Shown one piece after another: positions 1-5,507 of a stretch of DNA of 6,403 bases. This DNA comes from Clostridia bacterium (GTDB lineage: Bacteria; Bacillota_A; Clostridia; Oscillospirales; CAG-272), in contig JAFXNX010000188.1 of the NCBI GenBank assembly GCA_017529175.1, positions 1 to 6,403 of the forward strand. The letters run 5' to 3'. The notes below the pieces were generated by a model, which worked only from the letters and a program-made list of their open reading frames with translations, searched no databases and was not told the DNA's origin. The position numbers were made by a program, and so were the translations under genes. Every line of letters starts with the position of its first letter. The first letter of the stretch is position 1.

Positions 1-1059
1 GACGACCTCGACGGGGATATTTCCGACTTGATCGTGATCGAGTCTGATTATGTCGAGGGGAAAGAGGGGAACTTTACGTTCCGCTATAAGATATCGGATA
101 AAGCGGGAAATGAAGCGGAGACGGCGAGAAAACTGACGGTCATTGATAACGCCGCGCCCGTTATAACCATAAACGGCGCCAAGGCGATGTATCTGACTGT
201 CGGCGGCGCATGGAGCGATCCGGGAGCGACGGCGTCCGATGCGTTTGAAGGAACGGTTGAAGTCGTGCAAGAGGGGGCGCCGGATACTTCAAAGACCGGA
301 ACTTACACCGTAAAGTACGCCGCGTCCGATTCGAAGGGGAACTCCTCGTCGGTCGAGAGAACGGTCGTTGTAGTCGAAAAGCCCGTGCCCGTCGAAGGCG
401 GAATAACAGGGGGCGGGGTCGTCAGCGAGTCGACGGTATATCTCACGTTTGACGACGGGCCGAGTTATATGACGCCGCGCATCCTCGACATTCTCGCACA
501 GTATAACGTAAAGGCGACGTTCTTCATTCTGAACTACAGCGCGGCGAACGCCGCTCTTGTAGCGAGAGCGATCAACGAAGGGCATACGATAGGTATCCAC
601 GGATATTCGCACGACTATTCGATAATATATACGAGTCCCGAGGCGGGGCTTGAGAATATCACGAAACTCCACGACAAGCTTGTCGCCGATTTCGGCTATT
701 CGACGGACATCACGAGGTTTCCCGGCGGATCGTCGAATACGGTCAGCAGAAATTACTGCGCCGGCGTTATGTCAGCTCTTTGCCCTCTTGCCGAACAGAC
801 GGGGTATCACTATTTCGACTGGAACGTGTCGTCGCAGGACGCCGCGGGCGGGTACGTATCCGCGTATACCATAGTCTCAAACGTGACAAGCTACCTGAGA
901 CAGGGAAGAGGTAATATCGTTCTGATGCACGATTCCTACGGGAAAGAGACGACTGCCGAAGCGCTGCCGCAGATAATTGAGTACTGCATTGAAAACGGTT
1001 ATACTCTCGCGGGACTGTCGTCGAACACCCCGCCGGTACATCATCCGATAAGCAACTGA
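1..1059 (+). CDS. Secreted polysaccharide deacetylase (NodB domain) with Ig-like repeats, 5'-partial
   Basis: Reading frame 1 is open from the first base, so the true start and any signal peptide lie outside the window; 352 residues are visible. Window residues 1-49 are the end of one Ig-like repeat and about 50-126 a complete DUF5011/Cry22Aa-type repeat (pattern PVITINGA, VGGAWSDPGATA, TGTYTVKYAASDSKGN). After a Gly-rich linker, about 145-339 form a NodB homology domain (carbohydrate esterase family 4) with all five motifs: TFDDGP at 149-154, HGYSH metal histidines at 200-204, RFPGG at 239-243, FDWN at 272-275 and LMHD at 308-311. The family is metal-dependent and removes N-acetyl (or O-acetyl) groups from peptidoglycan, chitin-like polymers or xylan. 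RFPGGSS resembles the peptidoglycan deacetylase (PgdA) branch, so cell-wall GlcNAc is the likeliest substrate (inferred). It probably acts outside the cell. No dockerin or sortase signal is seen at the C-terminus. It ends in TGA followed directly by TAA and faces the dockerin gene tail to tail. Confidence 0.93.
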   Translation, partial: DDLDGDISDLIVIESDYVEGKEGNFTFRYKISDKAGNEAETARKLTVIDNAAPVITINGAKAMYLTVGGAWSDPGATASDAFEGTVEVVQEGAPDTSKTGTYTVKYAASDSKGNSSSVERTVVVVEKPVPVEGGITGGGVVSESTVYLTFDDGPSYMTPRILDILAQYNVKATFFILNYSAANAALVARAINEGHTIGIHGYSHDYSIIYTSPEAGLENITKLHDKLVADFGYSTDITRFPGGSSNTVSRNYCAGVMSALCPLAEQTGYHYFDWNVSSQDAAGGYVSAYTIVSNVTSYLRQGRGNIVLMHDSYGKETTAEALPQIIEYCIENGYTLAGLSSNTPPVHHPISN

Positions 1060-1072
1060 TAAACCATAAAAA

Positions 1073-1101
1073 GGCGGTATAAGTTGATGACTTATACCGC
1101 C
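1073..1101. terminator. Bidirectional intrinsic terminator between convergent genes
   Basis: A perfect 12-bp stem, GGCGGTATAAGT (1073-1084) against ACTTATACCGCC (1090-1101), closes a 5-nt loop. On the + strand it is followed by a T-rich run (1103-1113). On the - strand the AAAAA before the stem (1068-1072) reads as TTTTT. It therefore can stop the deacetylase transcript from the left and the dockerin-DUF4838 transcript from the right. Confidence 0.9.
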
Positions 1102-1124
1102 GTATCTTTTATTATGATTTTACG

Positions 1125-3449
1125 TTATGACCACGAATTTACAATAGGCTGATACATCGCTCCTGTCCAGACACCCGTATAATTCGATCCGAGCCACGTC
1201 ATAGTGTCTCGTACGTCGGAGGCGCTCGCCGGGAAGTTTGATCCGTGAGCCGGGTCTCCGCTAAACGAAGTTTTGATTCTGAAACTGGGACGGTCATTGA
1301 TATAATTCCAAAGCCATGAATAACGCGAGTTATAGTTTGAAGAACCCGAGCCGTACGTCGCGGACAAACCGAGGAAGTACGCGTGGACTCTCGTCATATC
1401 TACGCGCTCTCTTTGCCTGTTGTTTTCAGCAGCGGCGTAAGCGGAATCGAAGAGGTTTACGACCGTTTCGAAGTTCGACGCGAACGCGCTCTTGTTATAC
1501 ATTCCCCACGGACCGTCGAAGTTGTCCGTCCAGCATCCGCTCGACTTAAGTGTGTTCTCGACGAGCACTATATAGTCCTTGATATATGTCCAACCGGGTC
1601 CGTACTGAAGCTCAAGGTATTTATCCATATATCCGACGTATTCCGCAGCTGACATATTCGGGTTCCACATTATCTTCGACTGCAGATATGCCTTCAGACA
1701 TTCAAACGTGTTGTCGATGGAGTCTTTGTTTCCTTCAAAGTACAAACCTTTTACGCCTTTGTTGTAAAGGAATTTCGTATCTTCGTAGAAATTATAAAGA
1801 TTCGGCGCGGGCGAGATGTAATATACGAAGTTGACGGAGTAGTACCAGAAGTACACGTTGGGAGTAAGAGCGAGCCAGCCGTCGAGCCAGTCCATGTAGT
1901 AGCTGTTCTTCTCGCCTATTCCCGCAGAAACTCCGGTGTTTGTGCTCATTGCAAGTCTCGGGTTTCCACTCTCGGTAGTATTGCTCAGCAGATGGCAGTT
2001 GCATCCGACAGGACAGAAGCAAACGACAACGTTTGATCTGGGAGCCGTGACGCACGGCTTCTGGAGTCCTGCGTAAGCGCAGGTGTAAATTTTGAGTTCG
2101 GGGTAATAGGTGAAGAAGGGCATTGAAGGATCCCCTCCCGCGACAGCGTTACAGAGCCTTATCAGCGCTCCGGACATACTGCCCTCTGCGCGGTATACTG
2201 TTTTACAGTTATTGCATACGCAGAAGTTTCCGTTGTCGTTGGGAGAGCAGGTTATCTGAGTGTACTGATAACCCGGTATCTGATCTCGTCTGTTGACGAT
2301 CGCGCACATATAATCGTAGCACTTTCTGATAAACGTGCTGTTTGTCATACACGGCTGAGTATTTCCTCCGATCGAGTCGATCCCCGCTGTGTTGCCCCAG
2401 CCCGCGTCATAATATGCGAACGAATGGGCGTGAACGTACGATGTTCCTTCCGCTCCGCCGTAATCGGCGACGTAGTCGCCCTTATATGCCGCGTACGCGG
2501 AGTCCTCGGACGCGTTTATACGAAGAGCAAGGAAATTGTCCTTCGATCTGTCTCCGCTCGTTTTGCTCGTCGTTGCCGCGCCGGCGACCGCGCGGTATTC
2601 AAATCCCGGAGTCTGACGGTCGTGGAAATCAGCGGGAACGTTGGATGAGGCAAGGGTAGCGAGATACTCGTGCCCCGCGTCGTAGTAGTTACCGGTGAGG
2701 AAAGTGTAGCCGCAGAATTTTTCAAGAAACTCGTAAGTCGCGTAGAGACATCCTCTCAGAGTTCCGCAGGTTATAACGAAGTTTCCGTCGGAGTCAAAGC
2801 TGAAGTCGAAACCTTCTTTGCCGAGCCCCATCGTGCCGGCGGTGTCATACTTGTATATGATCTTGTATGTGTTTACCGTGTCGTCCGAATCTGCGATATT
2901 GAGCGTTATCCCGCACGCTTTATTGATCTTCGCCTGAAGAACGTCCGCTGAATATCCCATCGAGTTGAGTGTTACGGTCACATCCTGATACGTATAGTTG
3001 TTTGCGTTGTTGTAATCGATCGGTTCGCTCAGACCGTCTTTCAGCTTCGCATAATAATGGCTGAAAGTTCTTGTCTCCGCGGGAATGACGATAGTATATC
3101 TCGATATATTACGTCCCGCGATCTTGAGTTCGGTTACTTTATACTTTCCGTTGTCATTGTTAAGCTCGGCGTCAATGTCGCCGGAAATTGTACCTTTCAG
3201 TTGAGAGATGTCGGAGAGCTCAACGGAGCCGCTTTTGTTCACATCGGCGGATTTTACGCAAACATCCTTTACGGACGATATTCCGGCAAGATACATCTTC
3301 AGCAAAACAACGTCTTTAATCGATATTCTGCCGTCGTCGTTGACGTCTCCGAGGCGATAACCGTACGTTCTTGCGCCGGACGGTATCGCAAAACATAGAG
3401 TTGATGCAAGTATTGCCGTCAACAGTAGGATCGATAGAAACTTCTTCAT
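1125..3449 (-). CDS. Secreted dockerin protein with DUF4838-like glycosidase-type region
   Basis: 774 residues, start ATG with CTCCC (GGGAG on the coding strand) at 3456-3460, 6 nt away. Residues 1 to about 26 are a Sec signal peptide (KK, hydrophobic stretch, probable SPase I site after PSGA; the Cys19 context does not fit a lipobox). Residues 33-90 are a type I dockerin with two calcium-binding repeats, DVNDDGRISIKD (Asp/Asn/Asp/Ser/Asp ligands) and DVNKSGSVELSD (third ligand Ser). About 105-255 resemble the beta-alpha N-terminal domain that precedes GH20 and alpha-glucuronidase barrels. About 280-630 match the DUF4838 pattern: ITCSPNDNGNF followed by CVCNNC (Cys410, 412, 415), then NVYFWYYSVNF, KGVKGLYFEG and LKAYLQSKIMWNP. 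The C-terminal 140 residues are unassigned. DUF4838 proteins are regarded as glycoside-hydrolase-like, but the substrate is unknown, so enzymatic activity is inferred. A second Cys cluster, VVVCFCPVGCNC, lies at 475-485. The dockerin sits at the N-terminus, which is less usual than C-terminal placement. Transcription starts from the promoter at 3480-3508 and ends at the 1073-1101 hairpin. Confidence 0.88.
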   Translation of the reverse strand: MKKFLSILLLTAILASTLCFAIPSGARTYGYRLGDVNDDGRISIKDVVLLKMYLAGISSVKDVCVKSADVNKSGSVELSDISQLKGTISGDIDAELNNDNGKYKVTELKIAGRNISRYTIVIPAETRTFSHYYAKLKDGLSEPIDYNNANNYTYQDVTVTLNSMGYSADVLQAKINKACGITLNIADSDDTVNTYKIIYKYDTAGTMGLGKEGFDFSFDSDGNFVITCGTLRGCLYATYEFLEKFCGYTFLTGNYYDAGHEYLATLASSNVPADFHDRQTPGFEYRAVAGAATTSKTSGDRSKDNFLALRINASEDSAYAAYKGDYVADYGGAEGTSYVHAHSFAYYDAGWGNTAGIDSIGGNTQPCMTNSTFIRKCYDYMCAIVNRRDQIPGYQYTQITCSPNDNGNFCVCNNCKTVYRAEGSMSGALIRLCNAVAGGDPSMPFFTYYPELKIYTCAYAGLQKPCVTAPRSNVVVCFCPVGCNCHLLSNTTESGNPRLAMSTNTGVSAGIGEKNSYYMDWLDGWLALTPNVYFWYYSVNFVYYISPAPNLYNFYEDTKFLYNKGVKGLYFEGNKDSIDNTFECLKAYLQSKIMWNPNMSAAEYVGYMDKYLELQYGPGWTYIKDYIVLVENTLKSSGCWTDNFDGPWGMYNKSAFASNFETVVNLFDSAYAAAENNRQRERVDMTRVHAYFLGLSATYGSGSSNYNSRYSWLWNYINDRPSFRIKTSFSGDPAHGSNFPASASDVRDTMTWLGSNYTGVWTGAMYQPIVNSWS

Positions 3450-3479
3450 CTTTTTCTCCCGTTATAATAATCTATAGTG

Positions 3480-3508
3480 ATTATAACATATATTAAATAT
3501 AAAATCAA
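3480..3508 (-). promoter_or_regulatory. Sigma-A promoter of the dockerin-DUF4838 gene
   Basis: On the - strand, TTGATT (3508-3503), a 17-nt spacer and TATAAT (3485-3480), with a TG one base before the -10 box (extended -10). The predicted transcript start near 3473 leaves a leader of about 24 nt before the ATG at 3449. It is divergent to the promoter at 3598-3626. Confidence 0.8.
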
Positions 3509-3541
3509 GTATTTATTTGTGCATATTATTAATTATAGGGA

Positions 3542-3572
3542 TTTTTTACCGGCCCCCTCGCACGGTAAAAAA
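3542..3572. repeat. Perfect 10-bp inverted repeat between divergent promoters
   Basis: TTTTTTACCG (3542-3551) is the exact reverse complement of CGGTAAAAAA (3563-3572), separated by an 11-nt C-rich loop. The T run lies before and the A run after the stem on both strands, the wrong order for an intrinsic terminator. It sits 33 bp from one -35 box (dockerin gene) and 25 bp from the other (leader gene). It could be an operator for a dimeric regulator or a small relict palindrome; nothing in the sequence decides. Confidence 0.55.
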
Positions 3573-3597
3573 CAATGGAAAGATTCGCCCTCATCCG

Positions 3598-3626
3598 TTG
3601 ACAAACGAAGTTAAGGGTGATACAAT
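3598..3626 (+). promoter_or_regulatory. Near-consensus sigma-A promoter of the leader peptide-methyltransferase unit
   Basis: TTGACA (3598-3603) is a perfect -35 box. A 17-nt spacer leads to TACAAT (3621-3626), one mismatch from consensus, with TG at 3618-3619 making an extended -10. Transcription should start near 3633. No other convincing promoter lies between here and the methyltransferase start at 3850, so this promoter probably serves both the leader peptide and the methyltransferase. Confidence 0.85.
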
Positions 3627-3654
3627 AATTAAAATTCAAACGGGAGATGCGACG

Positions 3655-3774
3655 ATGAAGGATAACGATTTCATGAATATCAAATATGCCGCCGCGGCCG
3701 CTCTGTTTGCAGGGCGGAAGATCGGCATATATCGTCGTACCGTTTACAAGACAGAGCGGAGAGGCGGTCAATAA
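3655..3774 (+). CDS. Putative 39-residue leader peptide
   Basis: ATG at 3655 follows GGGAG (3642-3646) by 8 nt and lies about 22 nt after the predicted transcript start. The frame stays open further upstream, but that part lies before the promoter, so 3655 is the sensible start. The product begins MKDNDFMNIKY, continues with five consecutive Ala (codons 12-16), LFAGRK, then IYRRTVYKTERRGGQ. It has no signal peptide, domain or recognisable homology. Its coding sequence carries the arms of mutually exclusive RNA hairpins: codons 15-18 pair with 3751-3759, and codons 25-28 pair with the 5' arm of the terminator that starts 8 nt after the stop codon. This suggests that the act of translation, rather than the peptide itself, is what matters. 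A function as attenuation leader for the methyltransferase is inferred from layout; a small stand-alone protein is the alternative. Confidence 0.65.
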   Translation: MKDNDFMNIKYAAAAALFAGRKIGIYRRTVYKTERRGGQ

Positions 3775-3832
3775 CGAAGACAGCGGCGATATAAATTAGG
3801 AAGAGAAGGCTTATACCGCCGTGTTTTTATTT
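3698..3832 (+). promoter_or_regulatory. Putative translation-coupled transcription attenuator
   Basis: Three competing structures can be drawn. (a) Anti-antiterminator: CCGCTCTGT (3698-3706) with ACAGAGCGG (3751-3759), a perfect 9 bp. (b) Antiterminator: TATATCGTCG (3728-3737) with CGGCGATATA (3784-3793), 10 bp including one G-U, extendable by another G-U. (c) Terminator: 3784-3794 with 3811-3821. Helix (b) uses the terminator's 5' arm, and it crosses helix (a), so (a) and (b) exclude each other except as a pseudoknot. A ribosome paused around codons 12-20 of the leader would cover the 5' arm of (a), free 3728-3737 for (b) and let transcription continue. Unhindered or absent translation would favour (a) plus (c) and termination. 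The helices are seen in the sequence; the mechanism is inferred and no folding energies were computed. Confidence 0.62.
3784..3832 (+). terminator. Terminator hairpin directly before the methyltransferase
   Basis: CGGCGATATAA (3784-3794) pairs with TTATACCGCCG (3811-3821), 10 of 11 positions with one A-C mismatch, around a 16-nt loop, followed by the T-rich run 3822-3832. Only three bases separate the T run from the ribosome binding site of the methyltransferase, so it sits in that gene's own leader rather than ending an independent upstream gene. Confidence 0.7.
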
Positions 3833-3835
3833 CCC

Positions 3836-3843
3836 GGGAGGTG
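3836..3843 (+). promoter_or_regulatory. Ribosome binding site that decides the methyltransferase start
   Basis: GGGAGGTG lies 6 nt before the ATG at 3850. An in-frame GTG at 3841 overlaps this site and is therefore an unlikely start. Confidence 0.82.
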
Positions 3844-3849
3844 GGCAAA

Positions 3850-4656
3850 ATGGAAAGGATCGAAGCGCTGAACAAGTATTACTCAACTCACTGCAACGAG
3901 GACGCGCGTTTTGACGCAAAGCACAACCTCGTTGAATTCCTTACGACCGTACGCTACGTTGAAAAATATCTCAACGCGGGGGAGCGCATCCTCGAGATCG
4001 GCGCGGCGTCGGGAAGATATTCCCACTATTTCGCAAGACGCGGTTATGAGGTCGACGCGGTAGAGCTCGTGCCGCACAATATAGAAGTTTTCAAGGCGAA
4101 CACCGAGCCCGGCGAGCGCATAACTGTAAGACAAGGCGACGCGCTTGATCTCGGCTTCATTCCGGCGGACACCTACGACGTCACTCTGCTTTTCGGACCT
4201 ATGTATCATTTATATACGGAAGATGACGCAAAACGCGCTATGAGCGAGGCGATAAGAGTCACGAAACCCGGCGGGATCGTTTTCGCGGCGTATATTACGA
4301 ACGACTCCGTTGTCTGCCACTTCGGATTTAAAAGAGGCGGCTTCGAGGGAGGCAGATACGATCATCTGATAGATCACGACACCTTTAAACTCTATTCAAC
4401 TCCCGAAGAGATCATGCAGATGTACCGCAAAGAAGAGATAGACGACTTGATGAAGGGTTTCGACGTCGAGCGGCTACATTACGTAGGAGTCGATATGCTC
4501 ACGTATATGATGCAGGAGAGGATCGACGAGATGTCCGACGAAATGTTCGATATGTATATGAGATACGTATTTTCGTCGTGCGAGCGTCCCGATACAGTCG
4601 GACTTTCAAATCACGTTCTGGATATTTTCAGAAAAAAGGAAAACGCGAAGTCGTGA
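3850..4656 (+). CDS. Class I SAM-dependent methyltransferase
   Basis: 268 residues from the ATG chosen by the ribosome binding site at 3836-3843. The Rossmann-type core is clear: motif I ILEIGAASGRY at 47-57 (SAM glycine loop), acidic end of strand 2 VELVPHNI with Glu72 (ribose binding), GDALDL at 96-101 (adenine-side Asp), YDVTLLFGPMYHL at 109-121 (motif IV region) and RVTKPGGI at 136-143. This is the Methyltransf_11/25 type, and the protein should be cytoplasmic. The roughly 45-residue N-terminal helix region and the C-terminal part after 150 (GFKRGGFEGG, several Met-rich helices) probably form the substrate site. The motifs do not tell whether the substrate is a small molecule, RNA or protein; it lacks an obvious NPPY or rRNA-dimethylase (Erm/KsgA) signature. 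It follows a leader peptide and a terminator, so expression is probably conditional. A terminator at 4685-4714 ends the unit. Confidence 0.9.
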   Translation: MERIEALNKYYSTHCNEDARFDAKHNLVEFLTTVRYVEKYLNAGERILEIGAASGRYSHYFARRGYEVDAVELVPHNIEVFKANTEPGERITVRQGDALDLGFIPADTYDVTLLFGPMYHLYTEDDAKRAMSEAIRVTKPGGIVFAAYITNDSVVCHFGFKRGGFEGGRYDHLIDHDTFKLYSTPEEIMQMYRKEEIDDLMKGFDVERLHYVGVDMLTYMMQERIDEMSDEMFDMYMRYVFSSCERPDTVGLSNHVLDIFRKKENAKS

Positions 4657-4684
4657 CGCTTCTCCGAGTCGCGTCATAAAATAA

Positions 4685-4720
4685 GAAACGGCGCAGGATG
4701 ACCTGCGCAGTTTCATTTGT
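4685..4720 (+). terminator. Intrinsic terminator after the methyltransferase
   Basis: GAAAC and GCGCAGG (4685-4689, 4691-4697) pair with CCTGCGC and GTTTC (4702-4708, 4710-4714) around the loop ATGA, with a single G/A mismatch between the two helices. The end of the stem and the following bases are T-rich (TTTCATTTGT). Confidence 0.75.
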
Positions 4721-4730
4721 GAAATGAGTC

Positions 4731-4760
4731 CTGATTATCGTACTGCTGCTGTGATATAAT
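4731..4760 (+). promoter_or_regulatory. Extended -10 promoter of the small membrane protein gene
   Basis: TATAAT at 4755-4760 is preceded by TG and one base (extended -10). A weak -35, CTGATT (4731-4736), lies 18 nt upstream. The predicted start near 4767 gives a leader of about 24 nt before the ATG at 4791. The promoter is just after the methyltransferase terminator, so the small gene is an independent unit. Confidence 0.72.
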
Positions 4761-4790
4761 CCTGTTGTAAAGAATGAGAGGAGGCATATT

Positions 4791-4985
4791 ATGGCAACGG
4801 TAATAGCTTGCGCGCTTTTGCTCGCGCTCGTCGCGCTGGTACAAGCGGTGTTGTACATAATAAGTATACCTTTTCGCATCATCCGCGCCGTCTTCGGCGT
4901 CAAGCGGAAAAATAAAGCGGCGCGGTATGAGGACGAGGCGGATCAGGAAGAGTTCGACTTCTGGCTTGACGATCAGGGATTATAG
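4791..4985 (+). CDS. Small single-pass membrane protein of unknown function
   Basis: 64 residues, ATG preceded by a perfect GAGGAGG (4778-4784) 6 nt upstream, so it is very probably translated. Residues 3 to about 28 form one strongly hydrophobic segment (VIACALLLALVALVQAVLYI). A possibly amphipathic stretch SIPFRIIRAVFGV and a basic patch KRKNKAAR follow, then a strongly acidic tail with EDEADQEEFDFWLDD. By the positive-inside rule the C-terminus should be cytoplasmic. I recognise no family. It could be a regulatory partner of a larger membrane or cytoplasmic protein, but that is a guess. Its last 6 bp overlap, tail to tail, the end of the YgjV-family gene on the other strand, with no terminator between them. 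Confidence 0.8.
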   Translation: MATVIACALLLALVALVQAVLYIISIPFRIIRAVFGVKRKNKAARYEDEADQEEFDFWLDDQGL

Positions 4986-5507
4986 ATCGTCACGCTCCGC
5001 GCCGGAGGCGGCGTCGCGCTTCGTCTTTATAAGAGATATCGCCGTGATTATCGCGACCACAGTGTTTGCAACGGCTCCGACGTAGTTTTGTATCACTATA
5101 CTGAAAGCCGTGTACATCAGCAGATTTATAATAAATACTATTTTCAGAGCGACTTCATTCTTAAACTTGAATATCGCAACGGAATAGATCAGATTTGCGA
5201 CGATCGGAAGCCATCCGAGAAGTCCGCGGTTGTTGAAAACGATCCCGAGTCCGACTCCGAGCGAGATCAGGATCCACTCGATCGCTTTGTATTTGACGTT
5301 TTTTATCGCCGCAAGATTGCGGAGTATCGCGACGAAGTTCTGCGCGGTGCTGCTGTAGCCTTTCAGCACTATGGAGCCCGCCGCATAAAAGAACTGACTT
5401 ATGATCTGTATGCCGAGTATCTGGCCTCTCTTTTTTCTCGTTCCGCTTATGGAATCAGTCACCATAGCGCACAGACTGCATACGTTGCCGACGATAATAT
5501 CAAGCAT
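4980..5507 (-). CDS. YgjV-family multi-pass membrane protein
   Basis: 175 residues with about six hydrophobic segments (near 4-19, 28-50, 74-92, 96-114, 118-138 and 141-160) and a charged cytoplasmic-looking tail. The order ILRNLAAIKN, then GLLGWLPIVANLIYSVAIF, then a final helix pair with a Gly-Ala loop matches the YgjV/Imp-YgjV family of inner membrane proteins, whose biochemical role is not established. ATG at 5507 has AGAGGA about 8 nt upstream. It overlaps the stop of the thioesterase gene by 8 bp (ATGCTTGA), so translational coupling is likely and both genes should share the promoter at 5953-5981. The residues after 161 (KTKRDAASGAERDDL) are a hydrophilic extension. Its stop codon lies within the end of the convergent small membrane protein gene. 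Confidence 0.78.
   Translation of the reverse strand: MLDIIVGNVCSLCAMVTDSISGTRKKRGQILGIQIISQFFYAAGSIVLKGYSSTAQNFVAILRNLAAIKNVKYKAIEWILISLGVGLGIVFNNRGLLGWLPIVANLIYSVAIFKFKNEVALKIVFIINLLMYTAFSIVIQNYVGAVANTVVAIITAISLIKTKRDAASGAERDDL

Noticed and set aside
1316..3398. Several 70-110 codon frames antisense to or overlapping the dockerin-DUF4838 gene
   Set aside because: They are frame shadows of a well-supported long gene and show basic, low-complexity products without signals.
3517..3654. Upstream extension of the leader peptide frame to an ATG at 3517
   Set aside because: It lies before the TTGACA/TACAAT promoter and has no ribosome binding site; the ATG at 3655 has one.
3529..3771. 80-codon open frame on the - strand across the leader region
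   Set aside because: It is antisense to the promoter and leader gene, has no ribosome binding site and no recognisable protein features.
3789..3796. ATATAAAT-type -10 box giving the methyltransferase its own promoter
   Set aside because: No acceptable -35 box at 16-18 nt upstream, and the bases are part of the terminator arm.
3841..3849. GTG at 3841 as the methyltransferase start
   Set aside because: It overlaps the GGGAGGTG ribosome binding site, which is well spaced for the ATG at 3850.
4885..4900. Hairpin GCGCCG-TCTT-CGGCGT inside the small membrane protein gene as a terminator for the convergent gene
   Set aside because: No T run follows on either strand; a short GC stem inside coding sequence is not unusual.
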